Assembly: GCF_042139015.1 (NCBI RefSeq)
Contig: NZ_JBHIKY010000004.1
Location: forward strand, 124,001-188,000
Length of the DNA: 64,000 bases
Direction of reading: 5' to 3'
Source of the DNA: JBHIKY01 sp042139015
Lineage (GTDB): Bacteria; Bacillota; Bacilli; Bacillales; Marinococcaceae
Shown here: positions 37,700 through 45,658 of the stretch, in pieces
How the letters are laid out: each line of letters begins with the position of its first letter
Position numbering within the stretch: the first letter of the stretch is position 1
The notes under the pieces: generated by a model
What the model saw: the letters and a program-made list of their open reading frames with translations, nothing else
The model's database searches: none
What the model was told of the DNA's origin: nothing
Translations under genes and position numbers: made by a program

Positions 37700-37764
37700 T
37701 TCGCAGTAAGCTATTTACGGTAGCTTGTAGAGACTTGCGGACCTTATAACCGCAAATATACGAA
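37700..37764 (-). ncRNA. Purine (guanine-type) riboswitch aptamer of pbuG
   Basis: P1 TTCGTA/TGCGAA (one G-U pair), P2 TTGCGG/CCGCAA with loop TTATAAGGT, J2/3 TCTCTAC, and P3 AAGCT/AGCTT with L3 ACCGTAAAT. P3 is followed by ACT, giving C at position 74 and hence guanine/hypoxanthine specificity. The J1/2 segment (TATTT) departs from the common TATAAT form. Predicted to reduce purine-base uptake when guanine is abundant. Confidence 0.88.
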
Positions 37765-37785
37765 TATAACTTTTTTTCGTTATTA

Positions 37786-37830
37786 AGCATAGCAGTCTGC
37801 ATGGTGAACGTCAACTTATTACCGAACAAT
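37786..37830 (-). promoter_or_regulatory. pbuG promoter with adjacent PurBox
   Basis: TTGACG (37809-37814), 17-base spacer, TATGCT (37786-37791) on the minus strand. Directly upstream, ATTACCGAACAAT (plus strand 37818-37830) matches the PurBox consensus AWWWCCGAACWWT. A convincing second box was not found. Confidence 0.7.
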
Positions 37831-37864
37831 GAACTTTAAAACTATAATAATATTCGTTTTTTAT

Positions 37865-39400
37865 TTATTCCCATTCAATTGTGGCAGGTGGCTTCGATGT
37901 TACGTCGTAAACTACTCTGTTGACATGGCTGACTTCGTTAACAATCCGGTTCGAGATTTTTTCCAGAACATCGTAAGGTATACGCGCCCAATCAGAAGTC
38001 ATTCCATCAATGGATGTAACTGCACGAATTCCGACCGTATAATCATAAGTGCGGGCGTCCCCCATCACTCCAACGCTCCGCATGTTAGGAAGTGCAGTGA
38101 AGTATTGCCAGATTTCTTTATCCAGTCCGGCTTTTTTGATCTCATCCCGTAAAATTGCATCGGATTCCCTGACAATCTCCAGTTTCTCTTCAGAAATCTC
38201 CCCGAGCACTCTAATACCGAGACCAGGTCCGGGGAATGGCTGGCGCCAGACAATATCTTCCGGCACATCAAGCTCTGTTCCAAGCTTACGAACCTCGTCT
38301 TTAAATAAAGTGTTCAACGGCTCAATCAACGTTAAATGCATGTCTTCCGGCAGACCACCTACATTATGGTGAGATTTAATCGTCTGCGCCGTATCGGTCC
38401 CACTTTCAATTATATCGGTGTACAGCGTACCCTGTGCCAAAAAGTCCATATCCTTCAGCCTGCCGGCTTCCTCCTGAAACAAGTAGATAAACTCATTACC
38501 GATAATTTTACGTTTCTGCTCCGGGTCTGATACGCCATCCAGCTTAGATAAAAAACGCTCCTTCGCATCAATTTTAATCACATTCATATTAAAATCTCCG
38601 CCAAACGTTTCCATCACACTTTCTGCCTCCCCTTTTCGAAGCAGGCCGTGATCTATAAACATGCAGGTAAGCTGACTGCCGATCGCTCTATGAATAAGGG
38701 CGGCAACTACCGAAGAATCCACCCCTCCGCTCAAGGCGCAAAGTACATGCTTGTCCCCTACCTGCTTGCGGATAAGATCAATCTGTTCTTCTACATAGTT
38801 TGCCATTGTCCAATTGCCTTCGCATTGGCAGATTTGATAAGCGAAATTCTTCAACAGATCATCCCCAAATTGCGTGTGCCGCACTTCCGGGTGAAATTGC
38901 ACTCCGTACATTTTTCTGTCTGCATTACTCATTCCAGCTACCGGGCAGGAGGGATTGGTAGCGTCGACCTCAAATCCTTTCGGTGGTGCTACAATTAAGT
39001 CCCCATGACTCATCCAGACGGACTGTTCCCGAGGGAGCTCGTTATAAAGCTCCGAATCGTTCTGTAATGTTATAAGAGCTTTACCATACTCCCGGTGATG
39101 GGCTGCTTCTACTTTTCCGCCAAAATGGTGTGTCATCAGCTGCATGCCATAGCAGATCCCGAGGATTGGAATTCCAAGCTCAAAGATTTCCGGATCACAG
39201 CTCGGCGCGCCTTCCGTATAAGCACTGTTCGGTCCTCCGGAAAAAATAATGCCAGTCGGCTGCAGTTCTTTCAGCTGCCCGGCACTGATTGTATTCGGAT
39301 GAAGTTCGCTGTACACACCAAGATCCCTGATTCGTCTCGTAATCAATTGATTGTATTGCCCGCCAAAATCCAATACAACAATCATTTCATTATTATCCAT
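37865..39400 (-). CDS. guaA: GMP synthase (glutamine-hydrolysing)
   Basis: 511 residues. The N-terminal class I amidotransferase has Cys in PILGICYGMQLM and the His-Glu pair in GVQFHPEVRHT. The ATP pyrophosphatase domain has the P-loop ALSGGVDSSVVAALI. The C-terminal dimerisation domain ends TSKPPATIEWE. Converts XMP to GMP. It sits between yebA and pbuG as in B. subtilis, but is preceded by a 590-base leader holding a riboswitch and a palindromic repeat element. Confidence 0.99.
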   Translation of the reverse strand: MDNNEMIVVLDFGGQYNQLITRRIRDLGVYSELHPNTISAGQLKELQPTGIIFSGGPNSAYTEGAPSCDPEIFELGIPILGICYGMQLMTHHFGGKVEAAHHREYGKALITLQNDSELYNELPREQSVWMSHGDLIVAPPKGFEVDATNPSCPVAGMSNADRKMYGVQFHPEVRHTQFGDDLLKNFAYQICQCEGNWTMANYVEEQIDLIRKQVGDKHVLCALSGGVDSSVVAALIHRAIGSQLTCMFIDHGLLRKGEAESVMETFGGDFNMNVIKIDAKERFLSKLDGVSDPEQKRKIIGNEFIYLFQEEAGRLKDMDFLAQGTLYTDIIESGTDTAQTIKSHHNVGGLPEDMHLTLIEPLNTLFKDEVRKLGTELDVPEDIVWRQPFPGPGLGIRVLGEISEEKLEIVRESDAILRDEIKKAGLDKEIWQYFTALPNMRSVGVMGDARTYDYTVGIRAVTSIDGMTSDWARIPYDVLEKISNRIVNEVSHVNRVVYDVTSKPPATIEWE

Positions 39401-39540
39401 CTAACCTGCCACCCCGTTTGATCGATTTTAAAGCTCACTGCCGCTCGTTGAAGAAAAGAAATTCCCTTAAAAATAAATGAATTTCATAAGCCAATATCGC
39501 AACAGAAGATACGAACATTAACATATATTTTCTATATATC

Positions 39541-39733
39541 ATTCGAATCGCTTCAGGCGAACGCTTTCCGAGGGCTTGGCCTCAGCCTTCTCGTCAGCAA
39601 GCTGACTTCGGAGTCTTCAGCTCAAGCTTATCCCTCGACGCACACGACGTGCTAGTGTCGATGTTGGCCACAGGACGTGGCCGATTTTAATCGACCTGGA
39701 GTCGTCGCCTTACGCTACAATCGAATCTTCGTG
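39541..39733. repeat. Palindrome-rich intergenic repeat element (MITE/REP-like)
   Basis: The outer ends are imperfect inverted repeats: ATTCGAATCGCTTCAGGCGA on the left against GATTCGATTGTAGCGTAAGG read from the right. Inside are several stems, for example GGCCAC/GTGGCC at about 39666-39682 and AGCTGACTTCGGAGTC near 39600. The composition (AGGCGAACGCTTTCCG, GTCGTCGCCTTACGCT) resembles dispersed intergenic repeats of Bacillaceae. No ORF is present. It lies between the guaA riboswitch terminator and guaA. Confidence 0.65.
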
Positions 39734-39777
39734 CTTTATATTCAGAAAAGCACTTATGAAATTGATTCAAATATAAG

Positions 39778-39829
39778 TAAAACCCCGGATCTGCCCCGTC
39801 CGCATGAAGAAACGAAGGCAGAGTCCGGG
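39778..39829 (-). terminator. Riboswitch-controlled terminator of guaA
   Basis: Minus-strand CCCGGACTCTGCC pairs with GGGCAGATCCGGG and is followed by GTTTTAC. Its 5' arm (TCTGCCTTCG) is also complementary to CGAAGGCAGA at the 3' end of the aptamer P1, which gives a mutually exclusive antiterminator. Confidence 0.85.
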
Positions 39830-39868
39830 ATATAAACAGCTGCTTCCAGCTGTAAGACCAGTGTCTGC

Positions 39869-39935
39869 CTTCGTAGTCCAGTCTTGAAGGTGACCGGGTA
39901 GAGACGCTCGGGCCAAATCCCGAAAATATACGAAG
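39869..39935 (-). ncRNA. Purine-type riboswitch aptamer of guaA (divergent)
   Basis: P1 CTTCGTA/TACGAAG, a short P2 CGGG/CCCG with a 6-base loop ATTTGG, J2/3 GTCTCTACC, and P3 CCGGTC/GACTGG with loop ACCTTCAA. P3 is followed by ACT (C at position 74). L2 keeps GG and L3 keeps CC for the loop-loop pairs, but L3 lacks the usual CCGTAAA and P2 is shortened. Ligand is probably guanine or a related guanine compound; the divergence leaves room for another specificity. Confidence 0.75.
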
Positions 39936-39992
39936 CATATGGTATTTTTCCTCAAAACATGCCTTTTATTTTATCAGCCGCATCTGCTTCGG

Positions 39993-42134
39993 TCAAGACT
40001 TCACCCGTACAACCATACTTTCCCAGCTGGCATGCATGTCCTTCCAATCTTTCTCCTCCTGGGAGCGTCCATAAATAAAACGTTCATAATGATTGGTCAA
40101 ATACGACATTTCCTCGGTGCCGTAAATATGGTCCACCCGCGCAGCATACTCTCTAAGTGTTTCACTGTCTTTTCGACTTATGCCGTCCCGCTTTAGTATG
40201 AAAATCAAGGCATTTACAGCTTTAATAAAAGATTCTGTACTGTCGAGATTCTTAAAACGGTAAAGCAGCACCCGTTTAATAACACGGCCACGGAACAGCA
40301 GGAGCAGAGAAATTCCAATTGCCGCAGCTCCTGTAATAAGCGGCCAGAACGGGAAGCCTCCGGAAGCGGAAGTGGCTGTCTCATCTTCCTCTTCTTCCTC
40401 TGGTGCTTCCTCTTCCTCCTCTGTCGTTTCTTCAGAATCTTCCTCTTCTGTGTCTTCTTCGATTACGTCTTCTTCCGTGTTTTCCTGGAACGTGTAATCA
40501 AAATCTGAAGAAAAACCGAGAGTCGGTTCAAATGGCACCCACCCTACATCAGGGAAGTATACCTCCACCCACGAATGGGCGTTGGCGTTGGTAACCTCGT
40601 ACGTTGTCTGTTCGCTCGACACATCCACTTCATCTCCACGTGTAAAACCCTTCACCCAGCGTGTAGGAATATCGAGGGTGCGGAGCATTACGGCCATGGA
40701 AGTGGAAAAATTGTCACAATATCCTGTTTGTGTTTCAAATAAGAATTGCTCCACATAATCCTGGTCTTCTTCCGGCACAGGGACATTTTGTGTGTCATAG
40801 GTGAAATCCGGCCCGCGCAGATATTCCTCGACTGCGCGCACGCGATCGTAACGGTTATCCTCCCCTGCGGTCAGCTCTTCTGCCAGCTCACTGACTGAAT
40901 CAGGAAGATCTTCCGGCACGTTTAAAAAGTTATCCACGATTTCTTCCGGGTCCTCTGCTGAAGTATCCCGCATTCTTTCAATAGGAAATGCAGCTTCTTC
41001 ATACGTTACAGTATACGATGATGCTTCATAGGACTCATCATTCCGAAATGTGTTTGCTTGTCCGTCGAACTGGTCCACCTCGGTTACAAGATCCTCCGCT
41101 TCGGCTGCAACCGCTGTTAACGAACCTGGATAAAATACAAAATCAAAGGAGCGGTTTTCTGCCATCTCCACATCCATTTCAAGCTCTTCGGTTTCTACGG
41201 AATCTTCATATAACGATGCGGTGGAATCTGTATCAGCTTCTGTATCCGACTCCCAGCCCTGGCCCGTATATACGTTTTTAGACTCCCCGCGCCAATACCC
41301 TCCCCCATCTCCTGTTGCGGAGAAAACAGGGTCATTATCCATTTCAAAGCCGCCTCCGAGACTCTCATCATTGTCTCCATAGCCTATCCGCTTCGGCCCG
41401 CTCCCGACGCCGCCTTCAATTCCTGCGGCGGATTCTAAAAATGGCAGAGGGTCCGGCCACTGCGGCTCCGCTTTGGGCGCTGCAGCTCCCGCTCCTGCTG
41501 CAACTGCCAGAATCAGGGCAGTCAATCCGATCCACTTCAGCAGAAAAGCCGGTTTCTTTTTCCCTGGAAAATAGAGAGAAAGGCGGTCCCACTGCAAAAG
41601 AGCAAGCAGTATAAATCCTAACATAACAACGCGAATAATCGCAGAACTTCCGTCATATGGCAGAAAGGTATCCATAACTCCTATATAAATGACAGTAAAA
41701 AGAAAAAAGAATAATATTCTCCGTGCCTGAACTATCCAAAAATAAATAAGGTAACTCATAATAGCAAGTAAAATTAAAAACAAAAAGCTTCTAAACATAT
41801 CAGAGAGTGCGTACCAGTCCCCGTTTCCTATCGAAGAAAAACTCTCATTTAAGTCTTCCATAAAAAGGGCAATCCATTCACCGCCCAAAATCATTGTGTC
41901 AAAAAAGATAGAATGGACAGCTATAATAATTACACCGCTCACCATCAGCAGCGACAACCACCAGGGAAACCGCACAAACATAATGATAAAATAAAAGAAA
42001 GCTGCAACCATAAAAACGGGGACATAGCCGGTGTCCGTCACTTCCGGAAGCGGAAGCAGCCATTCCATAAGCAATAAGTAGCCGAGCATGTAAAGAAAGA
42101 ATAATCCCGGCGTGCGCTCTGCACGAAACATAGT
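39993..42134 (-). CDS. yebA: Transglutaminase-domain membrane protein YebA
   Basis: 713 residues. The N-terminal ~200 residues have several membrane helices. An extracytoplasmic transglutaminase-like domain follows, with catalytic Cys in QTGYCDNFSTSMAVMLR and His in NANAHSWVEVYFPDVGW. Then come a run of Glu/Asp residues (about 40) and one last helix with a basic cytoplasmic tail ending in DUF4129-like sequence. GGAGG precedes ATG 42134. Part of the MoxR-DUF58-transglutaminase module; biological role unknown. Confidence 0.92.
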   Translation of the reverse strand, partial: TMFRAERTPGLFFLYMLGYLLLMEWLLPLPEVTDTGYVPVFMVAAFFYFIIMFVRFPWWLSLLMVSGVIIIAVHSIFFDTMILGGEWIALFMEDLNESFSSIGNGDWYALSDMFRSFLFLILLAIMSYLIYFWIVQARRILFFFLFTVIYIGVMDTFLPYDGSSAIIRVVMLGFILLALLQWDRLSLYFPGKKKPAFLLKWIGLTALILAVAAGAGAAAPKAEPQWPDPLPFLESAAGIEGGVGSGPKRIGYGDNDESLGGGFEMDNDPVFSATGDGGGYWRGESKNVYTGQGWESDTEADTDSTASLYEDSVETEELEMDVEMAENRSFDFVFYPGSLTAVAAEAEDLVTEVDQFDGQANTFRNDESYEASSYTVTYEEAAFPIERMRDTSAEDPEEIVDNFLNVPEDLPDSVSELAEELTAGEDNRYDRVRAVEEYLRGPDFTYDTQNVPVPEEDQDYVEQFLFETQTGYCDNFSTSMAVMLRTLDIPTRWVKGFTRGDEVDVSSEQTTYEVTNANAHSWVEVYFPDVGWVPFEPTLGFSSDFDYTFQENTEEDVIEEDTEEEDSEETTEEEEEAPEEEEEDETATSASGGFPFWPLITGAAAIGISLLLLFRGRVIKRVLLYRFKNLDSTESFIKAVNALIFILKRDGISRKDSETLREYAARVDHIYGTEEMSYLTNHYERFIYGRSQEEKDWKDMHASWESMVVRVKS

Positions 42135-42145
42135 AACACCTCCAA

Positions 42146-43333
42146 TCATGAAACCTCAAATACCTGCTGTACCAATCGAACGGTATGCAGAGCCGCACCA
42201 TTTCTCTTCAGACGCTCCAGCCTTTCTCTGACAAGCTCTCCCTCAGAAAGACCAGAGATAAATTCAACGGTGACGCTCTTTCCATTGTTCAACAATGATT
42301 GAATCTCTTCGTAGCGGCGCTGATCAAGCTGAGCCGTGATAAACACAATCGAAGAAAACGTTGTGCCTGGGACAAGAGGATGCTTAACCGGCTTGGATGG
42401 CTGAAATTTTATACGTGCCAGCTCCCGGTAGATTCTTTGATAATGATTTTTCTGCCAGCCTGATTCCACCCTGACGTTCTCCTCTGTCGAGAATGCCAGG
42501 CCAACAGGAATTTCTTTCTTAAAAGAGTAATCTGTCAATGCAGCGGTATACTCCACCATATGTTCAAACTGCTGTTCATTCAGTTTATCAGATTCTGAAT
42601 CGAGCACTATTAAGTACCCTTTGCCGCGCTGCGACTCGAATTCTTTTGTAACCAGCTTCCCTGCCCTCGCAGACACCTTCCAATCAATGCTTGTCATCCG
42701 GTCTCCCGGCACATAATCTCGAACGCCGGCCACCGATCGAACTTCTTCATTCAGCTGAGGAGAAACGTTCATTGCGTCCGTTTTTTCATCCAGACTGGTC
42801 TCCCAGCTTCTCAACCTTCTCAGTTTGGGCAGTACGCTCACGGACTGAGGAATATTGACGTTTTTTTCTTTATGAAAGAAGCCAAACAAATCCCCTGCTT
42901 CAAGAGTTATATCAGAAAAAAAATACTCCCCCCGCCTGGCCCCTTTCATCGTGTACCGATATGTTACCTGCTTAGCTCCAGAAAAGAAGAAAATAGTGCC
43001 GGACATATTATCAGTACGTTCCAGGCCGTAAGGCACATGATCGAAAACGCTTAAAAAGACGAGCGGAAATGCTGCTTTCTTTTTCAACGTGATGGTTACC
43101 GTTGTCTTTCCATGAAAAGGAAGAAACTCGTGTTCAATATGACGTTCGACATCAATCCAGCGAAAAGGAAAGGCGATAAAAACAGCATTAACCACTAAGA
43201 TGACAAAAACCGTTGAAAACAAAAACCAGCTGACATATCCACCCTGAAACATCGCATACGCATACAAAGCTCCTGTCAGCAGTATCACAAACAGAAGCTT
43301 TATGCCTTTTCTTATTTGATTCCAGACATTCAT
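42146..43333 (-). CDS. yeaD: DUF58 protein YeaD
   Basis: 395 residues. Two membrane helices near the N-terminus (LLFVILLTGALYAYAMF and WFLFSTVFVILVVNAVFIAF), then the DUF58 signature GVRDYVPGDRMTSIDWKVSARAGKLVTKEFE, then a von Willebrand A-like domain containing LIVLDSESD. It typically partners a MoxR ATPase, encoded directly upstream, and YebA, encoded 11 bases downstream. Confidence 0.93.
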   Translation of the reverse strand: MNVWNQIRKGIKLLFVILLTGALYAYAMFQGGYVSWFLFSTVFVILVVNAVFIAFPFRWIDVERHIEHEFLPFHGKTTVTITLKKKAAFPLVFLSVFDHVPYGLERTDNMSGTIFFFSGAKQVTYRYTMKGARRGEYFFSDITLEAGDLFGFFHKEKNVNIPQSVSVLPKLRRLRSWETSLDEKTDAMNVSPQLNEEVRSVAGVRDYVPGDRMTSIDWKVSARAGKLVTKEFESQRGKGYLIVLDSESDKLNEQQFEHMVEYTAALTDYSFKKEIPVGLAFSTEENVRVESGWQKNHYQRIYRELARIKFQPSKPVKHPLVPGTTFSSIVFITAQLDQRRYEEIQSLLNNGKSVTVEFISGLSEGELVRERLERLKRNGAALHTVRLVQQVFEVS

Positions 43334-43334
43334 A

Positions 43335-44306
43335 TCAGCGCACCGCTTCTCTTTTAGATACAGGTACTCTCAGCACTGAGAGTATCTCTCTGATAACATC
43401 CTCACCGGCTTTCTCCGCCATCTGCAGGTCAGTCCGTAAAATAATACGGTGGGAAAGGGCATAAGGGGCGAGAAATTTAATATCGTCCGGGATTACATAC
43501 TCTCTGCCTTTTAAGTAGGCGTATGCCTGACCTGCTTTCATCAGGGCTATGGAACCGCGCGGACTCACACCAAGAAATACATCCCGGTGGGTTCTTGTTT
43601 CTCCTGTAATAGTGATAATGTATTGTTTTACCGAATCATCGACATAAACCTTCCGCACCGCTTCCTGCATGCGCTGCACTTCTTCTAAAGAAAGGACGTC
43701 ATGGATATCTTCAATTGGATGATGGTCCTCTACTCTATTTAACACTTCCATTTCATCTTCCCTGGACGGATAACCCATCTTTAATTTCAACAGAAACCGG
43801 TCCAGCTGCGCTTCCGGAAGAGGGTAAGTTCCTCCGTATTCAATCGGATTCTGGGTGGCCATGACAAAAAATGGACTTTTCAACGGCCTCGTTTTGCCGT
43901 CGACTGTCACACTGCTCTCCTCGAGCGCTTCCAGAAGTGCTGACTGCGTCTTCGGCGATGTACGGTTAATTTCATCAGCGAGCAGGACATTGCCCATCAC
44001 CGGGCCGGGCCGGAATTCAAAAGCCATTGTTTTTTGATTATAAATGGAAACTCCAGTAACGTCAGACGGCAGCAGGTCCGGCGTAAACTGGATCCGTTTG
44101 AACTCTGCACCGATAGAACGTGCGATGGCACGCACCATCATCGTCTTACCTACACCGGGTACATCCTCAAGCAGTACATGTCCTTTGGCCAGAAGCGCCG
44201 TGAGACTTAATTCTATTTCTTCGCGTTTGCCTACGACGACGCGTTCAATGTTTCCTATGACATTTTGTAAGGCGGAACGCTCTGGATTCACTACTAATTC
44301 CCCCAA
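43335..44306 (-). CDS. yeaC: MoxR-family AAA+ ATPase YeaC
   Basis: 323 residues. Walker A GVGKTMM within LLEDVPGVGKTMMVRAIARS, Walker B VLLADEINRT, sensor 1 FVMATQNPIEYGGTYPLPEAQLDRF. MoxR proteins act as chaperone-like ATPases for VWA-domain partners; YeaD is the partner encoded next. First gene of the yeaC-yeaD-yebA unit. Confidence 0.95.
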   Translation of the reverse strand: MGELVVNPERSALQNVIGNIERVVVGKREEIELSLTALLAKGHVLLEDVPGVGKTMMVRAIARSIGAEFKRIQFTPDLLPSDVTGVSIYNQKTMAFEFRPGPVMGNVLLADEINRTSPKTQSALLEALEESSVTVDGKTRPLKSPFFVMATQNPIEYGGTYPLPEAQLDRFLLKLKMGYPSREDEMEVLNRVEDHHPIEDIHDVLSLEEVQRMQEAVRKVYVDDSVKQYIITITGETRTHRDVFLGVSPRGSIALMKAGQAYAYLKGREYVIPDDIKFLAPYALSHRIILRTDLQMAEKAGEDVIREILSVLRVPVSKREAVR

Positions 44307-44381
44307 TACTCAGTTACGCATATATGCACCTTAATAGTATCATATCTAAGCTTGAATGCGTTAACAGAAGCAGATTGGTAT

Positions 44382-45557
44382 TTAGTAGAAGTCTGCTGCT
44401 GATGCAATTCGTTCAGCAGCTTTCCTTGCTCCCGCAATGTTACGCGCCGTCGGCCCCACTTCTAATTCAGAGAGCGCACCCATTACATGGAGCCCCTTAG
44501 TCCACTCGAGAGTTTCCGGCTTTGGAATTGGAAAGCCACATTCTCCGCATAATAGACTTTCCTCGTTAATCGTATCCGCCAACCAGTCGGCGCCAGGAAT
44601 CCTATTCACAAACCCTGTGGCTAAGATTACCGAGCTGATCTCAATTTCCCGGCCACTTTCAAGATGAATCGTAAATTTATCACGAATTTTTTGTAGACCA
44701 GTAATGCTTCCGGTGACGGTATGTAATGTCTGTTTCTTTCGTTCACGGGTTAATTGTATGGAAAGGTCTTTCATAATGGACCCTTTATGACGAGCTTCCC
44801 GGATCATTTTTCTGCGTTTTCGGTAACTGGATTCCTTTTTAAACTGATTCATATATTTTGGGCCCTGCCAGCCAGGATCAGAATCAAACGTATGAATTTC
44901 CGGGGGTTTTTTCATAATAAGCGTAACGGCTCCGGGAAATCTTCTGCTCCATTTCAAAGCCGTTTGTACCGCGCTGACTCCACCACCTACCACAGCCAGT
45001 GGTGGTTGAACGCCGGCATCATTTCTCTTCTTTTCATCGAAAATATGCCATACATGCTGTGACACCGGCTCGTTATCTGCCCAGTCGGGCTGAATAGTAT
45101 GCTCTCTCATCCCCATGGCCAGAACAACTTTTTCTGTACGCATTTTTCTTCCATCTTCAAGTCTCACCTCCCAATAGCCGCGTGCTTTATTGACAGCCTT
45201 GACCTTCGCCTGACAAAAGCAGTCCCTTAGACCGTTCTCTTCTATTGAATGCATCGAATGAGCGTGAAATAACTCCAGTGACGGTCTATCGAAACGGCCA
45301 AGAAAGTGAGAGGAGGACCAATTATTCTTTTTCGCAAATCTTTCCAGGCTGAATGGTGCCACATCAATGTGGTGGACAGAAGGAGAACGTAAAAATTTCA
45401 TCCCTACGGCATTGGCACAGCTGCTCCAGCTTTGCAGCGGAGTCGGATGAGGATCAATAATTGCCAGTTCATCTATAGATACCAGATCGTTTTTACGAAG
45501 ATATATAGCGAGTGTACATCCGTGTACGCCTCCACCAACAATCACCCACTTCTTCAT
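44382..45557 (-). CDS. FAD/NAD(P)-binding oxidoreductase, possibly Zur-linked
   Basis: 391 residues. The N-terminal Rossmann motif VIVGGGVHGCTLAIYLR binds FAD, and a second nucleotide-binding site is in LAVVGGGVSAVQTALKWSRRF. An ATGFVNRIPG motif is near the C-terminus. This layout resembles the SidA/IucD N-hydroxylase and Baeyer-Villiger-like flavoprotein group. Substrate unknown. ATG 45557 has AAGGAAG 9 bases upstream. It diverges from the zinc GTPase gene across about 100 bases containing a Zur box, so zinc-responsive control is plausible (inference). Confidence 0.75.
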   Translation of the reverse strand: MKKWVIVGGGVHGCTLAIYLRKNDLVSIDELAIIDPHPTPLQSWSSCANAVGMKFLRSPSVHHIDVAPFSLERFAKKNNWSSSHFLGRFDRPSLELFHAHSMHSIEENGLRDCFCQAKVKAVNKARGYWEVRLEDGRKMRTEKVVLAMGMREHTIQPDWADNEPVSQHVWHIFDEKKRNDAGVQPPLAVVGGGVSAVQTALKWSRRFPGAVTLIMKKPPEIHTFDSDPGWQGPKYMNQFKKESSYRKRRKMIREARHKGSIMKDLSIQLTRERKKQTLHTVTGSITGLQKIRDKFTIHLESGREIEISSVILATGFVNRIPGADWLADTINEESLLCGECGFPIPKPETLEWTKGLHVMGALSELEVGPTARNIAGARKAAERIASAADFY

Positions 45558-45577
45558 CTCTATCACTTCCTTTTTAT

Positions 45578-45627
45578 TTGACAGTTTTGCAGATAAACTT
45601 TAGTATAAATCGTAATAGTTACGATTT
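45578..45627 (+). promoter_or_regulatory. Promoter with Zur box before the zinc GTPase
   Basis: TTGACA (45578-45583), 17-base spacer, TAGTAT (45601-45606). Immediately downstream (45607-45627) is a perfect inverted repeat with 9-bp arms AAATCGTAA and TTACGATTT around TAG. It matches the Bacillus Zur box core TCGTAATnATTACGA at all but one position. Expected to be repressed when zinc is sufficient. Confidence 0.9.
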
Positions 45628-45658
45628 GAAATATATCACAGGAGAGGAAGAATGTATA

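Noticed and set aside
39687..39955. Two short minus-strand ORFs before guaA
   Set aside because: They coincide with the riboswitch aptamer and terminator; the structure explains the sequence better.
45512..45658. N-terminal 49-residue extension of the zinc GTPase
   Set aside because: It would place the promoter and Zur box inside the gene; the GTG at 45659 has a ribosome site and matches YciC.
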